This document shows positions 17,498-25,791 of a DNA stretch of 60,296 bases, one piece after another (the first letter of the stretch is position 1; each line of letters starts with the position of its first letter). Under the pieces are notes generated by a model that was given only the letters and a program-made list of their open reading frames with translations, had not been told where the DNA came from and made no database searches. The DNA is from an uncultured Christensenellaceae bacterium. Its GTDB lineage: Bacteria; Bacillota; Clostridia; Christensenellales; Borkfalkiaceae. Made by a program: the position numbers and the translations under genes. The DNA is taken from NCBI GenBank assembly GCA_910587825.1, contig CAJUNJ010000012.1:1-60296 (forward strand), written 5' to 3'.

Positions 17498-19475
17498 AAA
17501 TTTGTACGCCCGCCTTGCATTCGGAAATCTGACAAAGAACCGCAAAATATATATACCGTATATTTTAACTTGCATAATTACGGTTATGATGTTTTATATG
17601 ATTTACTCTCTTTACACAAACGGGAGTATTGCGGCAATGCCCGGCGGATATACCGTTCAATATATTTTAAAGTTCGGCACGATAACGGTCGGGCTTTTTG
17701 CGGTCATATTTCTGTTTTATACAAACAGTTTCGTAATCAGGCGCCGTCAGAAAGAGTTCGGGCTTTTTAACGTTCTCGGAATGGAAAAACGGCATTTGGG
17801 AATTGTTTTGCTGTTTGAAGTTTTATACGTCGGTCTGTTTTCGGTTGTGACAGGTATAGCGTTCGGTATGTTACTTGACAGACTGATGTATTTGATTATA
17901 GCGCGCATTTTGCACGCAAATTACGGCGTGGATTTTTATATCTCGTGGAAATCGACGGCGGTTACTTCCTTGGTGTTTTTGTGTATCTTTGCCGCCTTAT
18001 ATTTGTTTTCGCTTATCCGAATAAATATATCGAAGCCTGTCGAATTGCTGAAAGGTGAAAATACGGGAGAAAAAGAGCCTCGGACGCGTCACTTAATGGC
18101 GGCAGCCGGAGTTGTAGCCCTTGCGGCGGGCTATGCGTTGGCTATTTTCACAAAAGACGCCGTAGACGCCTTTTTACTGTTCTTTATCGCCGTTATTTTA
18201 GTTATTCTCGGCACGTATTTTCTGTTTACCGCGGGCAGCATTGCGCTTTTGAAACTGTTGAAAAAGAATAAGAAGTATTATTACCGTCCAAGCCATTTTA
18301 TAAGCGTTGCGGGTATGACTTACCGGATGAAGCAAAATTCCGTAGGGCTTGCAAGCATATGTATTCTTGCTACGATGTTGCTTGTTACCGTATCCGCTAC
18401 TACTTCTTTTATGTTCGGCAGAAATGAAATTATAGAACAAAAATACCCTTACGATTTAATTGTGCAGGCAAACGTAAGCGAAAATATAAACAGCGTATTG
18501 ACCGAAGATATCCGTTACGAAATAGAAAAAAACGGTATGACGGCAGAGCGGGAAATAGCTTGTAATTATTTGCCGTTGGCGGCGTTTTCCGACGGTAATA
18601 AAATAAATTTTCACAAATCTTCCAACGCAAAACCGTTATTGCTTTTGTTTGTCACCGCACAGACGTATCACGAAATTACAGGCTTGCAAAAGCAACTCGG
18701 CAACGACGAAATAATTATCAGTGAAAGAAATATTTCATATGATTACGAAAAGGTTAGTATCTTCGATACGGACTATACCGTAAAAGAGAAAGTCGACAGC
18801 TTTGTAAAAGACGGGTTTTTGGCAAACGACCTCGGTGCGGTTGCCGACGGAGTGTATATTATCGTGTCGGACGATAATGCGTTGAGTGAAATCTACCGTA
18901 AATATAAAGCCGAATATGGCGAAAAAACACCGTCGATACAGTTCAGTTACGGGGTAAATTTTAAAAATAATAAAGAAAAGCAAATTGCTTTTTCAGATGC
19001 TTTTGCGGCTATGTTGCAGGCAAAGAATTATAACGCACGCTTTTCGGTTCGCGTTGTTCAGACCGATAATTTTATGAGTCTTTACGGCGGATTATTTTTT
19101 CTCGGCGTATATCTCGGACTTCTCTTTTTAATGGGCGCTATTCTGATAATTTACTATAAACAAATTTCGGAAGGTTACGAAGATAAAAAGCGCTATGAAA
19201 TTATGCAGAAAGTAGGAATGAGTTATGCCGAAGTCAAGAAGTCGGTTAACGCCCAAATACTTACGGTGTTTTTCTTGCCGCTTATAACGGCGGGAATTCA
19301 CGTTGCTTTCGCATTTCCTATGATAAATAAAATTATGAGTCTGCTTGCTCTTGTAAATACTAAATTATTTGCTTTGTGTACGTTGGGCTGTTTTGCGGTT
19401 TTTTCGGTTATATACGTAGCCGTATATCTTTTGACCGCAAGGGTGTATTACAGAATAGTAAAACGGATAAACTAA
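17490..19475 (+). CDS. ABC transporter permease, BceB-like
   Basis: FtsX-type permease with about ten membrane helices and one large extracellular domain of ~200 residues (about 310-530) between helices 7 and 8, diagnostic of Bce-type transporters; that domain contacts the peptide-lipid target and signals to the kinase. Start at ATG 17490 (product begins MVKNLYARLAFGNLTKN, conserved in the family), with GGGGGAACGG upstream. The longer in-frame extension is not family-like. Last gene of the four-gene set, followed by a strong terminator. Confidence 0.92.
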   Translation: MVKNLYARLAFGNLTKNRKIYIPYILTCIITVMMFYMIYSLYTNGSIAAMPGGYTVQYILKFGTITVGLFAVIFLFYTNSFVIRRRQKEFGLFNVLGMEKRHLGIVLLFEVLYVGLFSVVTGIAFGMLLDRLMYLIIARILHANYGVDFYISWKSTAVTSLVFLCIFAALYLFSLIRINISKPVELLKGENTGEKEPRTRHLMAAAGVVALAAGYALAIFTKDAVDAFLLFFIAVILVILGTYFLFTAGSIALLKLLKKNKKYYYRPSHFISVAGMTYRMKQNSVGLASICILATMLLVTVSATTSFMFGRNEIIEQKYPYDLIVQANVSENINSVLTEDIRYEIEKNGMTAEREIACNYLPLAAFSDGNKINFHKSSNAKPLLLLFVTAQTYHEITGLQKQLGNDEIIISERNISYDYEKVSIFDTDYTVKEKVDSFVKDGFLANDLGAVADGVYIIVSDDNALSEIYRKYKAEYGEKTPSIQFSYGVNFKNNKEKQIAFSDAFAAMLQAKNYNARFSVRVVQTDNFMSLYGGLFFLGVYLGLLFLMGAILIIYYKQISEGYEDKKRYEIMQKVGMSYAEVKKSVNAQILTVFFLPLITAGIHVAFAFPMINKIMSLLALVNTKLFALCTLGCFAVFSVIYVAVYLLTARVYYRIVKRIN

Positions 19476-19511
19476 AAAACGGTTATCTCATCTGATGCGA
19501 AATATTGAAAG

Positions 19512-19542
19512 GGGTACGCAGGTTAACCCGCGTACCCTTTTT
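19512..19542. terminator. Bidirectional terminator
   Basis: GGGTACGC / GCGTACCC stem enclosing AGGTTAACC, then TTTTT. It separates the Bce operon from the convergent HTH pair. Confidence 0.85.
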
Positions 19543-19979
19543 CAGCTTTCCCGTCCGAGTAGATAATCTATCGTGCAGTCGAAATAGTTTGCGATTTTAT
19601 AAAGATTATCCAACGAAGGATAGGTGTTGCCGTTTTTCCAATCGTAAAAACTTGCTTGCGGGATTTCCGCTTCCTTGCACAGTTTGTAGCCCGAACAGTT
19701 GTGGTCAGCTAATATCCGTTTAAGGCTAACGGAAAATTCGGGACACTGTAAAAATTTCTTTTCGCTGTTTGCGTCGGTATCGCCCAGTAAAAAGTCTGTT
19801 GAACATTTGAAATAATCGGCAAGGGCAACCAAAGATTTTATTGTCGGTTGAGTTATTCCGCGTGCATATTGGCTTATTGAAGTTTCAGTAAGACCCGTTG
19901 CTTCCGCTAATTGATTTTGCTGTAAACCTTTTTCAAAAATAAGGTCGTTAAGTCTTTCGGCAAATTTTGAAGCGTCCAT
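19542..19979 (-). CDS. Tandem XRE-type double helix-turn-helix regulator (second of pair)
   Basis: 145-residue DNA-binding protein made of two Cro/CI-type HTH domains and no effector domain. The first is ~5-68 (LAEATGLTETSISQYARG, then FKCSTDFLLG). The second is ~78-143 (YKLCKEAEIPQASFYDWKNG, then FDCTIDYLLGR). Its ATG starts on the base after the stop of the upstream paralogue, so the two are translated as a pair. Both match in length and architecture, pointing to gene duplication and possibly heterodimers. Likely autoregulated from the palindrome at 20446-20487. Confidence 0.85.
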   Translation of the reverse strand: MDASKFAERLNDLIFEKGLQQNQLAEATGLTETSISQYARGITQPTIKSLVALADYFKCSTDFLLGDTDANSEKKFLQCPEFSVSLKRILADHNCSGYKLCKEAEIPQASFYDWKNGNTYPSLDNLYKIANYFDCTIDYLLGRES

Positions 19980-20417
19980 TTAAACCCTGCCAAGCAACTC
20001 GTCAAAAGTACAGTCGAAATGCTTTTTAAGTTTTAAGATATTTTCAACTGAGGGTAAATGCCTGCCGAAATACCAGTCGTCTAATCGTTTAATAGAAATT
20101 TTTAAAGTTTTACTTAAACCGTAACGTGTAGTATTATTATCTTTTAACAGTTTTGCAAACGACAATGAAAAATCGGGAGTTTTCAAATAAGTTGCATTAT
20201 TTTGAAATTGTGTGTATCCAAGCAAATAGTCAACAGAACAGTTATAACCGTCTGCTATTGCAATTATCGTGGACAGTTGCGGAAGCCGCTCTTTTCTTAG
20301 AAATCTGTAAACTTCTGAGCTATTGAGATTTATTTTTTCTGCAAATTGTTCAACGGTTATTTCCCCGTCGTCAATAATATCTTTAACTGCTTCGCCGAAT
20401 GCTGAAATAATATCCAT
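19980..20417 (-). CDS. Tandem XRE-type double helix-turn-helix regulator (first of pair)
   Basis: Paralogue of the gene just downstream, also 145 residues with two HTH domains: ~15-68 (VEQFAEKINLNSSEVYRFLRK, ending CSVDYLLG) and ~80-143 (YGLSKTLKISIKRLDDWYFG, ending FDCTFDELLGR). The recognition helices differ clearly from those of its partner, so the two may read different half-sites. It diverges from the small gene at 20523 across a large inverted repeat, the expected operator. No toxin, phage or enzyme gene is adjacent, so the biological role is unknown. Confidence 0.85.
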   Translation of the reverse strand: MDIISAFGEAVKDIIDDGEITVEQFAEKINLNSSEVYRFLRKERLPQLSTIIAIADGYNCSVDYLLGYTQFQNNATYLKTPDFSLSFAKLLKDNNTTRYGLSKTLKISIKRLDDWYFGRHLPSVENILKLKKHFDCTFDELLGRV

Positions 20418-20445
20418 AATTTTTCCCGTTTTTATTAGAATTATG

Positions 20446-20487
20446 CCCCACTAATTCCATAAATGCTTGCGTTTGGAATTTGTGGGG
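20446..20487. promoter_or_regulatory. 14-bp-arm palindromic operator between divergent genes
   Basis: Arms CCCCACTAATTCCA (20446-20459) and TGGAATTTGTGGGG (20474-20487) are inverted repeats with one mismatch and a 14-nt centre. The right arm fills the space between the -35 and -10 of the rightward promoter. Likely bound by the double-HTH proteins. Confidence 0.75.
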
Positions 20488-20495
20488 TATATAAT
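20467..20495 (+). promoter_or_regulatory. Promoter of the 20523 gene
   Basis: TTGCGT (20467-20472), 17 nt, TATAAT (20490-20495). The spacer is occupied by the palindrome's right arm. Confidence 0.75.
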
Positions 20496-20522
20496 AAATA
20501 AAAAACAAAGGAGAAAAGAATT

Positions 20523-20765
20523 ATGTGGATGCACAGTAAGTTAAGAAAGTATCTCAAACCGCTGCAATCTGCTGAAATCAGTAAGGAAGCCGAAAAATTT
20601 GCCGCCGCCGAAGACAAGGAAATAACAACGGAAAGTCTTTTGCAGGAAATTTTGCCGCTTTTGGAAGACCATTTTATCTGTGATTTGAAAGAGGACGGTC
20701 TGTCCGTGCGTATGGATTTTAAAAACGGGCAAAGGTTCCGTCTTATATTTTTGGACACAGAATAA
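20523..20765 (+). CDS. Small acidic protein of unknown function, divergent from the HTH pair
   Basis: 80-residue protein, not recognised. Predicted helical N-terminal two thirds (with SKEAEKFAAAEDKEI and LLQEILPLLED), then a short beta-rich end (LSVRMDFKNGQRFRLIFL). No signal peptide, membrane helix or Cys/His metal motif. AAAGGAG box 8-9 nt before the ATG. Its promoter is overlapped by the operator of the tandem HTH regulators, so it is probably their main target. Confidence 0.7.
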   Translation: MWMHSKLRKYLKPLQSAEISKEAEKFAAAEDKEITTESLLQEILPLLEDHFICDLKEDGLSVRMDFKNGQRFRLIFLDTE

Positions 20766-20771
20766 AAAAAT

Positions 20772-20795
20772 AAACGCGGGGGTTAAACCGCGTTT
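20772..20795 (+). terminator. Hairpin after the 20523 gene
   Basis: AAACGCGG / CCGCGTTT stem. No strong T run follows, so termination is likely but weak. Confidence 0.5.
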
Positions 20796-20814
20796 GCGAA
20801 AAGGTTAAAAATAT

Positions 20815-20843
20815 TTGCAAATTGTTGCCGTGCGGGGTATAAT
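20815..20843 (+). promoter_or_regulatory. Promoter of the tsaE operon, placed for a leaderless mRNA
   Basis: TTGCAA (20815-20820), 17 nt, TATAAT (20838-20843), with the tsaE ATG eight bases after it. Confidence 0.8.
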
Positions 20844-20851
20844 ATAACCGT

Positions 20852-21256
20852 ATGGCAATTTTTGTTTCAAATAGCGCGAAGGACACGTTTGACTTCGGCG
20901 AAAAATATGCAAAAAGTCTGTCGGCGGGCGACGTCGTTTTACTGAACGGCGAAATGGGCGCGGGCAAGACGGTTTTTGCCAAAGGCGTGGCAAAGGGGCT
21001 TGGGATAGACGACGAAATTTTAAGCCCTACTTACGCGTATATGAACGATTATTACGGCAAGCTTTACCATTTCGACTGTTACCGACTTAAAGACGGCGGA
21101 CAAGCCGAAGGGTTGGGGCTGACCGATTATTTCTATGCGGGCGGCATCTGCCTTATAGAGTGGGCGGAAAATATACGTTCCGTTCTGCCCGACAGGGTTA
21201 AGACTGTTACTGTAAATAAAATAAGCGAGGGGGGCAGGGAGATAATTTATGAATAA
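20852..21256 (+). CDS. tsaE: tRNA t6A biosynthesis ATPase TsaE
   Basis: P-loop ATPase that works with TsaB and TsaD to load threonylcarbamoyl onto A37 of tRNA. Walker A GEMGAGKT near 32-39, the SPTYAYMNDYYG segment, YHFDCYRL, and LIEWAENI near the C-terminus. 134 aa is normal. No Shine-Dalgarno sequence; the ATG lies where transcription should start. It overlaps tsaB by eight bases and heads a five-gene unit. Confidence 0.95.
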   Translation: MAIFVSNSAKDTFDFGEKYAKSLSAGDVVLLNGEMGAGKTVFAKGVAKGLGIDDEILSPTYAYMNDYYGKLYHFDCYRLKDGGQAEGLGLTDYFYAGGICLIEWAENIRSVLPDRVKTVTVNKISEGGREIIYE

Positions 21257-21839
21257 CTTTCTTGCGGTGGACACGTCTTCGCGCTATCTCACCGTGCTTG
21301 CCGTAAAGGACGGCAAACCTTTTTTAAGGCATTTGCCCGACTGCGCAATGCGCCATTCCGTAATGCTTATGGACGAAATAGATAAGACCTTGACGCAGGC
21401 AGGGCTTACCCCTGCGGAGTGCGGTTTTTTCTGCGCAGTGACGGGACCCGGGTCGTTTACGGGCATAAGAATAGGCATATCCGCTATGAAAGGCTTTGCG
21501 CTCGGCACGGGCAAAAAATTGAAGCCGGTAACTTCGTTTGACCTTATCGCATATAATGTGGCAGACGAAAACTTTTACGTTTGCATAGACGCCGCGCACG
21601 AACATTATTACGTCTGCGGATACGGAAAAAATCTGCTTGAACCCTGTTATTTAAGCAAGGAAGAAGTATCGGCATTGGACGCGCCCAAGTACGGTTTCGA
21701 AGACCTTCCGCTTGAAAATTACCGTAAATTAGACGCGGGCGCTTGTCTGTATCCCGCCGTGTGCGCGTGCGATAATCTTTCGGACGAAATGTCCGCGCAG
21801 TACGTCAGGAAATCTCAGGCGGAGGAAAACCTTAAATGA
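21249..21839 (+). CDS. tsaB: tRNA t6A biosynthesis protein TsaB
   Basis: Scaffold paralogue of TsaD required for the threonylcarbamoyl-transfer complex. N-terminal ASKHA motif FLAVDTSSRYLTV, conserved GPGSFTGIRIG near 73-83 and the GFALG helix. 196 aa; the C-terminal part is shorter than in Enterobacteria but usual for Bacillota. Overlaps tsaE at the start and rimI by ATGA at the end, so translation is coupled. tsaD is not in this window. Confidence 0.94.
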   Translation: MNNFLAVDTSSRYLTVLAVKDGKPFLRHLPDCAMRHSVMLMDEIDKTLTQAGLTPAECGFFCAVTGPGSFTGIRIGISAMKGFALGTGKKLKPVTSFDLIAYNVADENFYVCIDAAHEHYYVCGYGKNLLEPCYLSKEEVSALDAPKYGFEDLPLENYRKLDAGACLYPAVCACDNLSDEMSAQYVRKSQAEENLK

Positions 21840-22264
21840 ATATCCGACCCTGGAAGTTTGAAGATATTTTGCGCATTTCGGAAATGGAGCAGGAATGCTT
21901 CCCGCAGGAACCGTGGTCATACAAGATGCTTGTATCGAGTTTTCAGACGGAAAGTTTTTTCGGGTTGGTTGCGGAAGACGGCGGGGAAATAGCAGGTTAC
22001 GGCGGAATTACTGTTGCCGCCGACAGCGCCGACGTCGACAATATAGCCGTTGCCGAACAGTACCGCCGCGGGGGAGTGGGCACGGCGATTTTAAACGACC
22101 TTTGCAATCTTGCCGCTTCCAAGGGCGCGAAAGAAATTTTTCTCGAAGTGCGCGTGTCCAATTCCGCGGCGATGAGTATGTATTTAAAATGCGGTTTCGT
22201 AGGCGCTTACGCGCGTACGCGTTACTATTCCGACGGCGAAGACTGTTTGGTGATGAAGAAATAA
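21836..22264 (+). CDS. rimI: Ribosomal protein bS18 N-acetyltransferase RimI
   Basis: GNAT-fold acetyltransferase that modifies the N-terminal Ala of S18; it commonly sits next to tsaB. Motifs: MNIRPWKFEDILRISEMEQECF, PWS after residue 25, acetyl-CoA loop EQYRRGGVGTAIL, LEVRVSNSAAMSMYLKCGF and the family ending ARTRYYSDGEDCLVMKK. 142 aa is typical. Translationally coupled to tsaB (ATGA). Confidence 0.94.
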   Translation: MNIRPWKFEDILRISEMEQECFPQEPWSYKMLVSSFQTESFFGLVAEDGGEIAGYGGITVAADSADVDNIAVAEQYRRGGVGTAILNDLCNLAASKGAKEIFLEVRVSNSAAMSMYLKCGFVGAYARTRYYSDGEDCLVMKK

Positions 22265-22315
22265 AATTTCTAAGGAGCAGCAAAAATATTTCTAAACGGT
22301 AAATATATTTCCGCG

Positions 22316-23008
22316 GTGACGGCGGGCGGAGGCAAGGACGTACTTCTTCTGCACGGTTATCTGTCGTCAAAGGAAAGTTTTTACTACCAGACAAAATTTC
22401 TTTCCGGAAGCTTTAAAGTAACGGTTCCAGATATGCCTGGGTTCGGGGCGAGTTCGCCGTTGGATAAGGCATATTCCGTGGGCGATTACTGCCGATGGCT
22501 TGACGGATTCATAAAATATTGCAAATTAGACCGTCCGCACATAATTGCGCATTCCTTCGGTGCGCGCGTGGCTTTAAAATATTTAAGCGAAAACCCGCAA
22601 GGTGCGGATAAACTTATAATAACGGGCGGCGCGGGCATAGTAAAAGCCCGTTCACCGCAATATATGCGCAGGGTAAAGGCGTACAGGCGGATAAAAAAGA
22701 TTTTTCCGAAGTTTGCCGAAAAGCATTTCGGAAGCAAAGAATACCGTACCTTATCCCCGATTATGCGCGAAAGTTATAAAAAGATTGTCAACGAAGATTT
22801 AAAATATTGCGCGAAAGGGGTAAAAAACCGTACGTTGCTTATTTACGGCAGGGACGATACGGTTACTCCGCCAAGCGAAGAGGGCTTAATTTTCAACGGC
22901 ATTATATCCGGAAGCAGACTTATTATTACCGACGGCGGGCATTTCTGTTTTTCGGAATACCCCGAAGCGTTCAATAAAATTATTTACGAATTTCTGACGG
23001 AGAATTGA
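22316..23008 (+). CDS. Alpha/beta hydrolase
   Basis: Serine hydrolase of the alpha/beta fold; substrate unknown. Oxyanion segment LLLHGYLSSKESF, nucleophile elbow AHSFGA with the catalytic Ser, acid in YGRDDTVTP, and His in DGGHFCF. A long helical lid rich in Lys and Arg lies at ~110-160. The GTG at 22316 is the first standard start, but the ten codons before it (IFLNGKYISA) look like the missing first beta strand. An AAGGAG box at 22272-22277 is placed for an ATA codon at 22286. The real start may be non-standard. In the tsaE-murF operon. Confidence 0.8.
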   Translation: MTAGGGKDVLLLHGYLSSKESFYYQTKFLSGSFKVTVPDMPGFGASSPLDKAYSVGDYCRWLDGFIKYCKLDRPHIIAHSFGARVALKYLSENPQGADKLIITGGAGIVKARSPQYMRRVKAYRRIKKIFPKFAEKHFGSKEYRTLSPIMRESYKKIVNEDLKYCAKGVKNRTLLIYGRDDTVTPPSEEGLIFNGIISGSRLIITDGGHFCFSEYPEAFNKIIYEFLTEN

Positions 23009-23009
23009 T

Positions 23010-24608
23010 TTGGGCATTTTTATTTCCATACCTAAAACTGTTGAGTGCGTGCTGACGGCTGTGGCGTTTGCCGTTTTGCTTTGCTTTTCTGCTTACAGGC
23101 AGACGGGCGTTTTGCAGTCTTCGGGTTACAGCAACGCAAAATATTTCAAGTGGGTAAGAAAGAGGGGCAACCTCGCGTTTGCGCGTTACGGTCTTCTTGC
23201 AATGCTTTGTGCGCTGTCGTACGCGGTTGTTGCAATGTGCTTTTCGTTTACGGGCGGATATTCTGCGATAATCGGGCTTGCCGCGTATGTGCTGTTTTTC
23301 GCAGTATATCTCCGTGCCGATGCAAAAATCGCGCTCCGCTCCGAAGTGGTGCTTACGCCCCGTCTTTACCGTTTGTACGCCGTTTTCTTTTTTGTTGCCG
23401 CGGTAATTTCATATATCTTCGTCACCCTGTTAAACTTTGCGGACGCGGTCTGGGGCAACGCCGTTTTCTCATACCTCAGGTATTGCCCGCTTGCGCTTCT
23501 GCCCGTTCTTGTAATACCTATGCTTATGCTGTCCAACGCCGTTGCCAAAATTTACGAAGTTCCGCACAACGGCAAATTCATTAAAACGGCAAAGAAAAAG
23601 CTTGCGCAGTCTGATATAAAGGTGATAGGCATTACGGGCAGTTACGGCAAGACGAGTACGAAATTTATTTTAACCGAAATACTATCCAAGAAGTATCGCG
23701 TGCTTACCACCCCACGTTCGCACAATACCCCGATAGGTATCGCGCTTGCGGTAAACAATAACAATCTGTCCGACTACGACGTCTTCGTTGCCGAAATGGG
23801 CGCAAGGCATATAGGCGATATATCAGAACTGTGCCGACTGTGCCCGCCGCAAATTTCTGTAATTACGGGCGTGTGCGGGCAGCATCTGGAAACCTTCGGC
23901 ACGTTTGAAAACATTGTAAAAGCCAAGGGCGAAATTCTTGCGTACACTTCGGATACGGCGGTAATAGCCGACGACTGCTTCGATTTGTTCGAACCCTTCC
24001 CCGCACAAAAGGAACGCTGCACTTGCGTGACGGATATAGAGTGTTCGCCCGAAGGCACGTCGTTTACTCTGACCCTGGGCGGAAAGTCGGGCAGGGTAAG
24101 TACAAAGCTTTTGGGCAGGCATTCCGCCTGCAATATAGGTATTGCCGCACAGACGGCATATCTTGCGGGTATGAGCTTCGAAGAAATTGCGGGCGCCGTC
24201 GGCGGTTTGGAATTTATCGAACACCGCTTACAGCTTATCAAGGCAAACGGCGTCAATATTCTCGACGACGGATACAACTCCAACGTAAAGGGCGCGCGCG
24301 CCGCGCTGGAAGTTTTGGACAGCTTCGGCGGAAGAAAAATCGTGGTCACCCCGGGGCTTGTCGAATTGGGCGTTCTGGAAGAGAGCGAGAATTACGAACT
24401 CGGTAAAAATCTCGTCGGATACGACAGCGTTATACTTGTAGGCGACACGCTGGTAACGCCCATAAGACGGGGGTACACCGACGGCGGGGGCGACGCGGAA
24501 AAGATTGTTACGGTGCCCACGCTGGACGAAGCGCAGGAAAGGCTGAAAGGATTTATTCAAACGGGGGACACGGTGCTGTTTTTAAACGACCTGCCCGATA
24601 TATACTGA
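23010..24608 (+). CDS. murF: MurF-type Mur ligase with N-terminal membrane domain
   Basis: Ligase that adds D-Ala-D-Ala to the UDP-MurNAc-tripeptide, making the complete peptidoglycan precursor. Residues ~1-190 form four or five membrane helices, absent from canonical MurF. Then come the ATP loop GITGSYGKTS at 207-216, central-domain motifs EMGARHIGDI and GVCGQHLETFGTFENI, and the C-terminal FIEHRLQL...ILDDGYNSN. Start is TTG with GGAG upstream, one base after the hydrolase stop. ddl, which makes its D-Ala-D-Ala substrate, follows. The membrane domain suggests a ligase tethered near the lipid-linked steps. Confidence 0.88.
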   Translation: MGIFISIPKTVECVLTAVAFAVLLCFSAYRQTGVLQSSGYSNAKYFKWVRKRGNLAFARYGLLAMLCALSYAVVAMCFSFTGGYSAIIGLAAYVLFFAVYLRADAKIALRSEVVLTPRLYRLYAVFFFVAAVISYIFVTLLNFADAVWGNAVFSYLRYCPLALLPVLVIPMLMLSNAVAKIYEVPHNGKFIKTAKKKLAQSDIKVIGITGSYGKTSTKFILTEILSKKYRVLTTPRSHNTPIGIALAVNNNNLSDYDVFVAEMGARHIGDISELCRLCPPQISVITGVCGQHLETFGTFENIVKAKGEILAYTSDTAVIADDCFDLFEPFPAQKERCTCVTDIECSPEGTSFTLTLGGKSGRVSTKLLGRHSACNIGIAAQTAYLAGMSFEEIAGAVGGLEFIEHRLQLIKANGVNILDDGYNSNVKGARAALEVLDSFGGRKIVVTPGLVELGVLEESENYELGKNLVGYDSVILVGDTLVTPIRRGYTDGGGDAEKIVTVPTLDEAQERLKGFIQTGDTVLFLNDLPDIY

Positions 24609-24619
24609 GATAAAATTTT

Positions 24620-24661
24620 AAATTCACCAAAGCAAAACTAAAAATTTTGTGAGGTGAATTT
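24620..24661 (+). promoter_or_regulatory. Inverted repeat covering the ddl ribosome-binding site
   Basis: AAATTCACC (24620-24628) is a perfect complement of GGTGAATTT (24653-24661), which contains the ddl Shine-Dalgarno sequence. The RNA hairpin would hide the ribosome-binding site. Confidence 0.45.
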
Positions 24662-24664
24662 TTT

Positions 24665-25762
24665 ATGGGCAGAAAAATTGCCGTCGTATTCGGCGGGGTA
24701 TCCAATGAAAACGAAATTTCCGTAATAACGGGAACTATGGCTGTAAACGTGCTTAAAAGCGGCGGTGACGAGGTTATACCCCTGTATATTTCTCAGTCGG
24801 GCGAATTTTATACCGGCGCCGAGCTTGCCGATATAAACATTTTCAAGGGCGGAAATTTTAAGCGCTGTCCGCGGGCGTTTGTGGCGGACGGCGGAATATA
24901 TGCGCTTAACAAACGCGGAAAGCCCAAAAAGTTTTTTTCCGCAGACGTTGCGGTCAACTGCTGTCACGGCGGTATGGGCGAAGGCGGCGGAGTGTGCGGG
25001 CTGTTTGCTTTAAACGGCATACCGCTTGCAAGCGCGGGTATGTTCGAATCCGCCGCTTTTATGGATAAATACTACACCAAATTAATACTGTCTTCGTTGG
25101 GCGTAAAGACCGCTCCGTACGTATATATGCGCGATTTAAGCGGGATTTCGCAAGCCGTAGAGCTGGGCTTTCCGCTGATAGTCAAACCCGCCAAACTCGG
25201 TTCCAGCATAGGCATAGAACGGGCTGACAATTACGAAGAACTTGCCCGCGCGGCAGAGGCGGCGTTTTTCTACGACGACGGGGTGCTTTGCGAAAAGTAT
25301 CTGCCCGACCGCAGGGAGATTAACTGCGCCGCATACTTCTCGGACGGAAAAGTAATAACTTCCGAATGCGAAGAGGCAATGACAAAGGGCGATATATTAA
25401 GCTTTGACGACAAGTATGCGGGCGGCGGAAAATCGGTTCTGCCCGCGGATATACCGCAGTCACAGGCGCAAGAAATAAAATCTGTTACCGCCGAAGTCTA
25501 TTCAAAATTGAATATGCGCGGAATAGTCCGCTTCGATTACATATTGAGCGGCGGGGAAATTTATTTAAGCGAAGTCAACACAGTCCCGGGGTCGCTTTCG
25601 TATTATCTGCTGTCAAGCGGTTTCAAACATTTTTATACAGTGTTACAGGCGGTAATAGTGCAGGCGCTCGAAGATAAAAAGGCGTTGGGGCAAAAAACTT
25701 TGCTTACCACGGGAATACTCAATAATCTGCCGTCAAACACTTGTAAACTCGGCAGTAAATAG
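24665..25762 (+). CDS. ddl: D-alanine--D-alanine ligase
   Basis: ATP-grasp ligase joining two D-Ala for peptidoglycan. N-terminal KIAVVFGGVSNENEISVITG, central HGGMGEGGGVCGLFALNGIPLASAG, ATP-grasp FPLIVKPAKLGSSIGI, and metal-binding VRFDYILSGGEIYLSEVNTVPGS. 365 aa is normal. GAGGTGA box before the ATG, partly covered by an inverted repeat. Follows murF, its pathway partner. Confidence 0.96.
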   Translation: MGRKIAVVFGGVSNENEISVITGTMAVNVLKSGGDEVIPLYISQSGEFYTGAELADINIFKGGNFKRCPRAFVADGGIYALNKRGKPKKFFSADVAVNCCHGGMGEGGGVCGLFALNGIPLASAGMFESAAFMDKYYTKLILSSLGVKTAPYVYMRDLSGISQAVELGFPLIVKPAKLGSSIGIERADNYEELARAAEAAFFYDDGVLCEKYLPDRREINCAAYFSDGKVITSECEEAMTKGDILSFDDKYAGGGKSVLPADIPQSQAQEIKSVTAEVYSKLNMRGIVRFDYILSGGEIYLSEVNTVPGSLSYYLLSSGFKHFYTVLQAVIVQALEDKKALGQKTLLTTGILNNLPSNTCKLGSK

Positions 25763-25770
25763 GTTATAAT
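25741..25770 (+). promoter_or_regulatory. Promoter of icd within the end of ddl
   Basis: TTGTAA (25741-25746), 18 nt, TATAAT (25765-25770), 21 nt before the icd ATG. Confidence 0.6.
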
Positions 25771-25791
25771 GTTACCAAAGAGGAAATTAAA

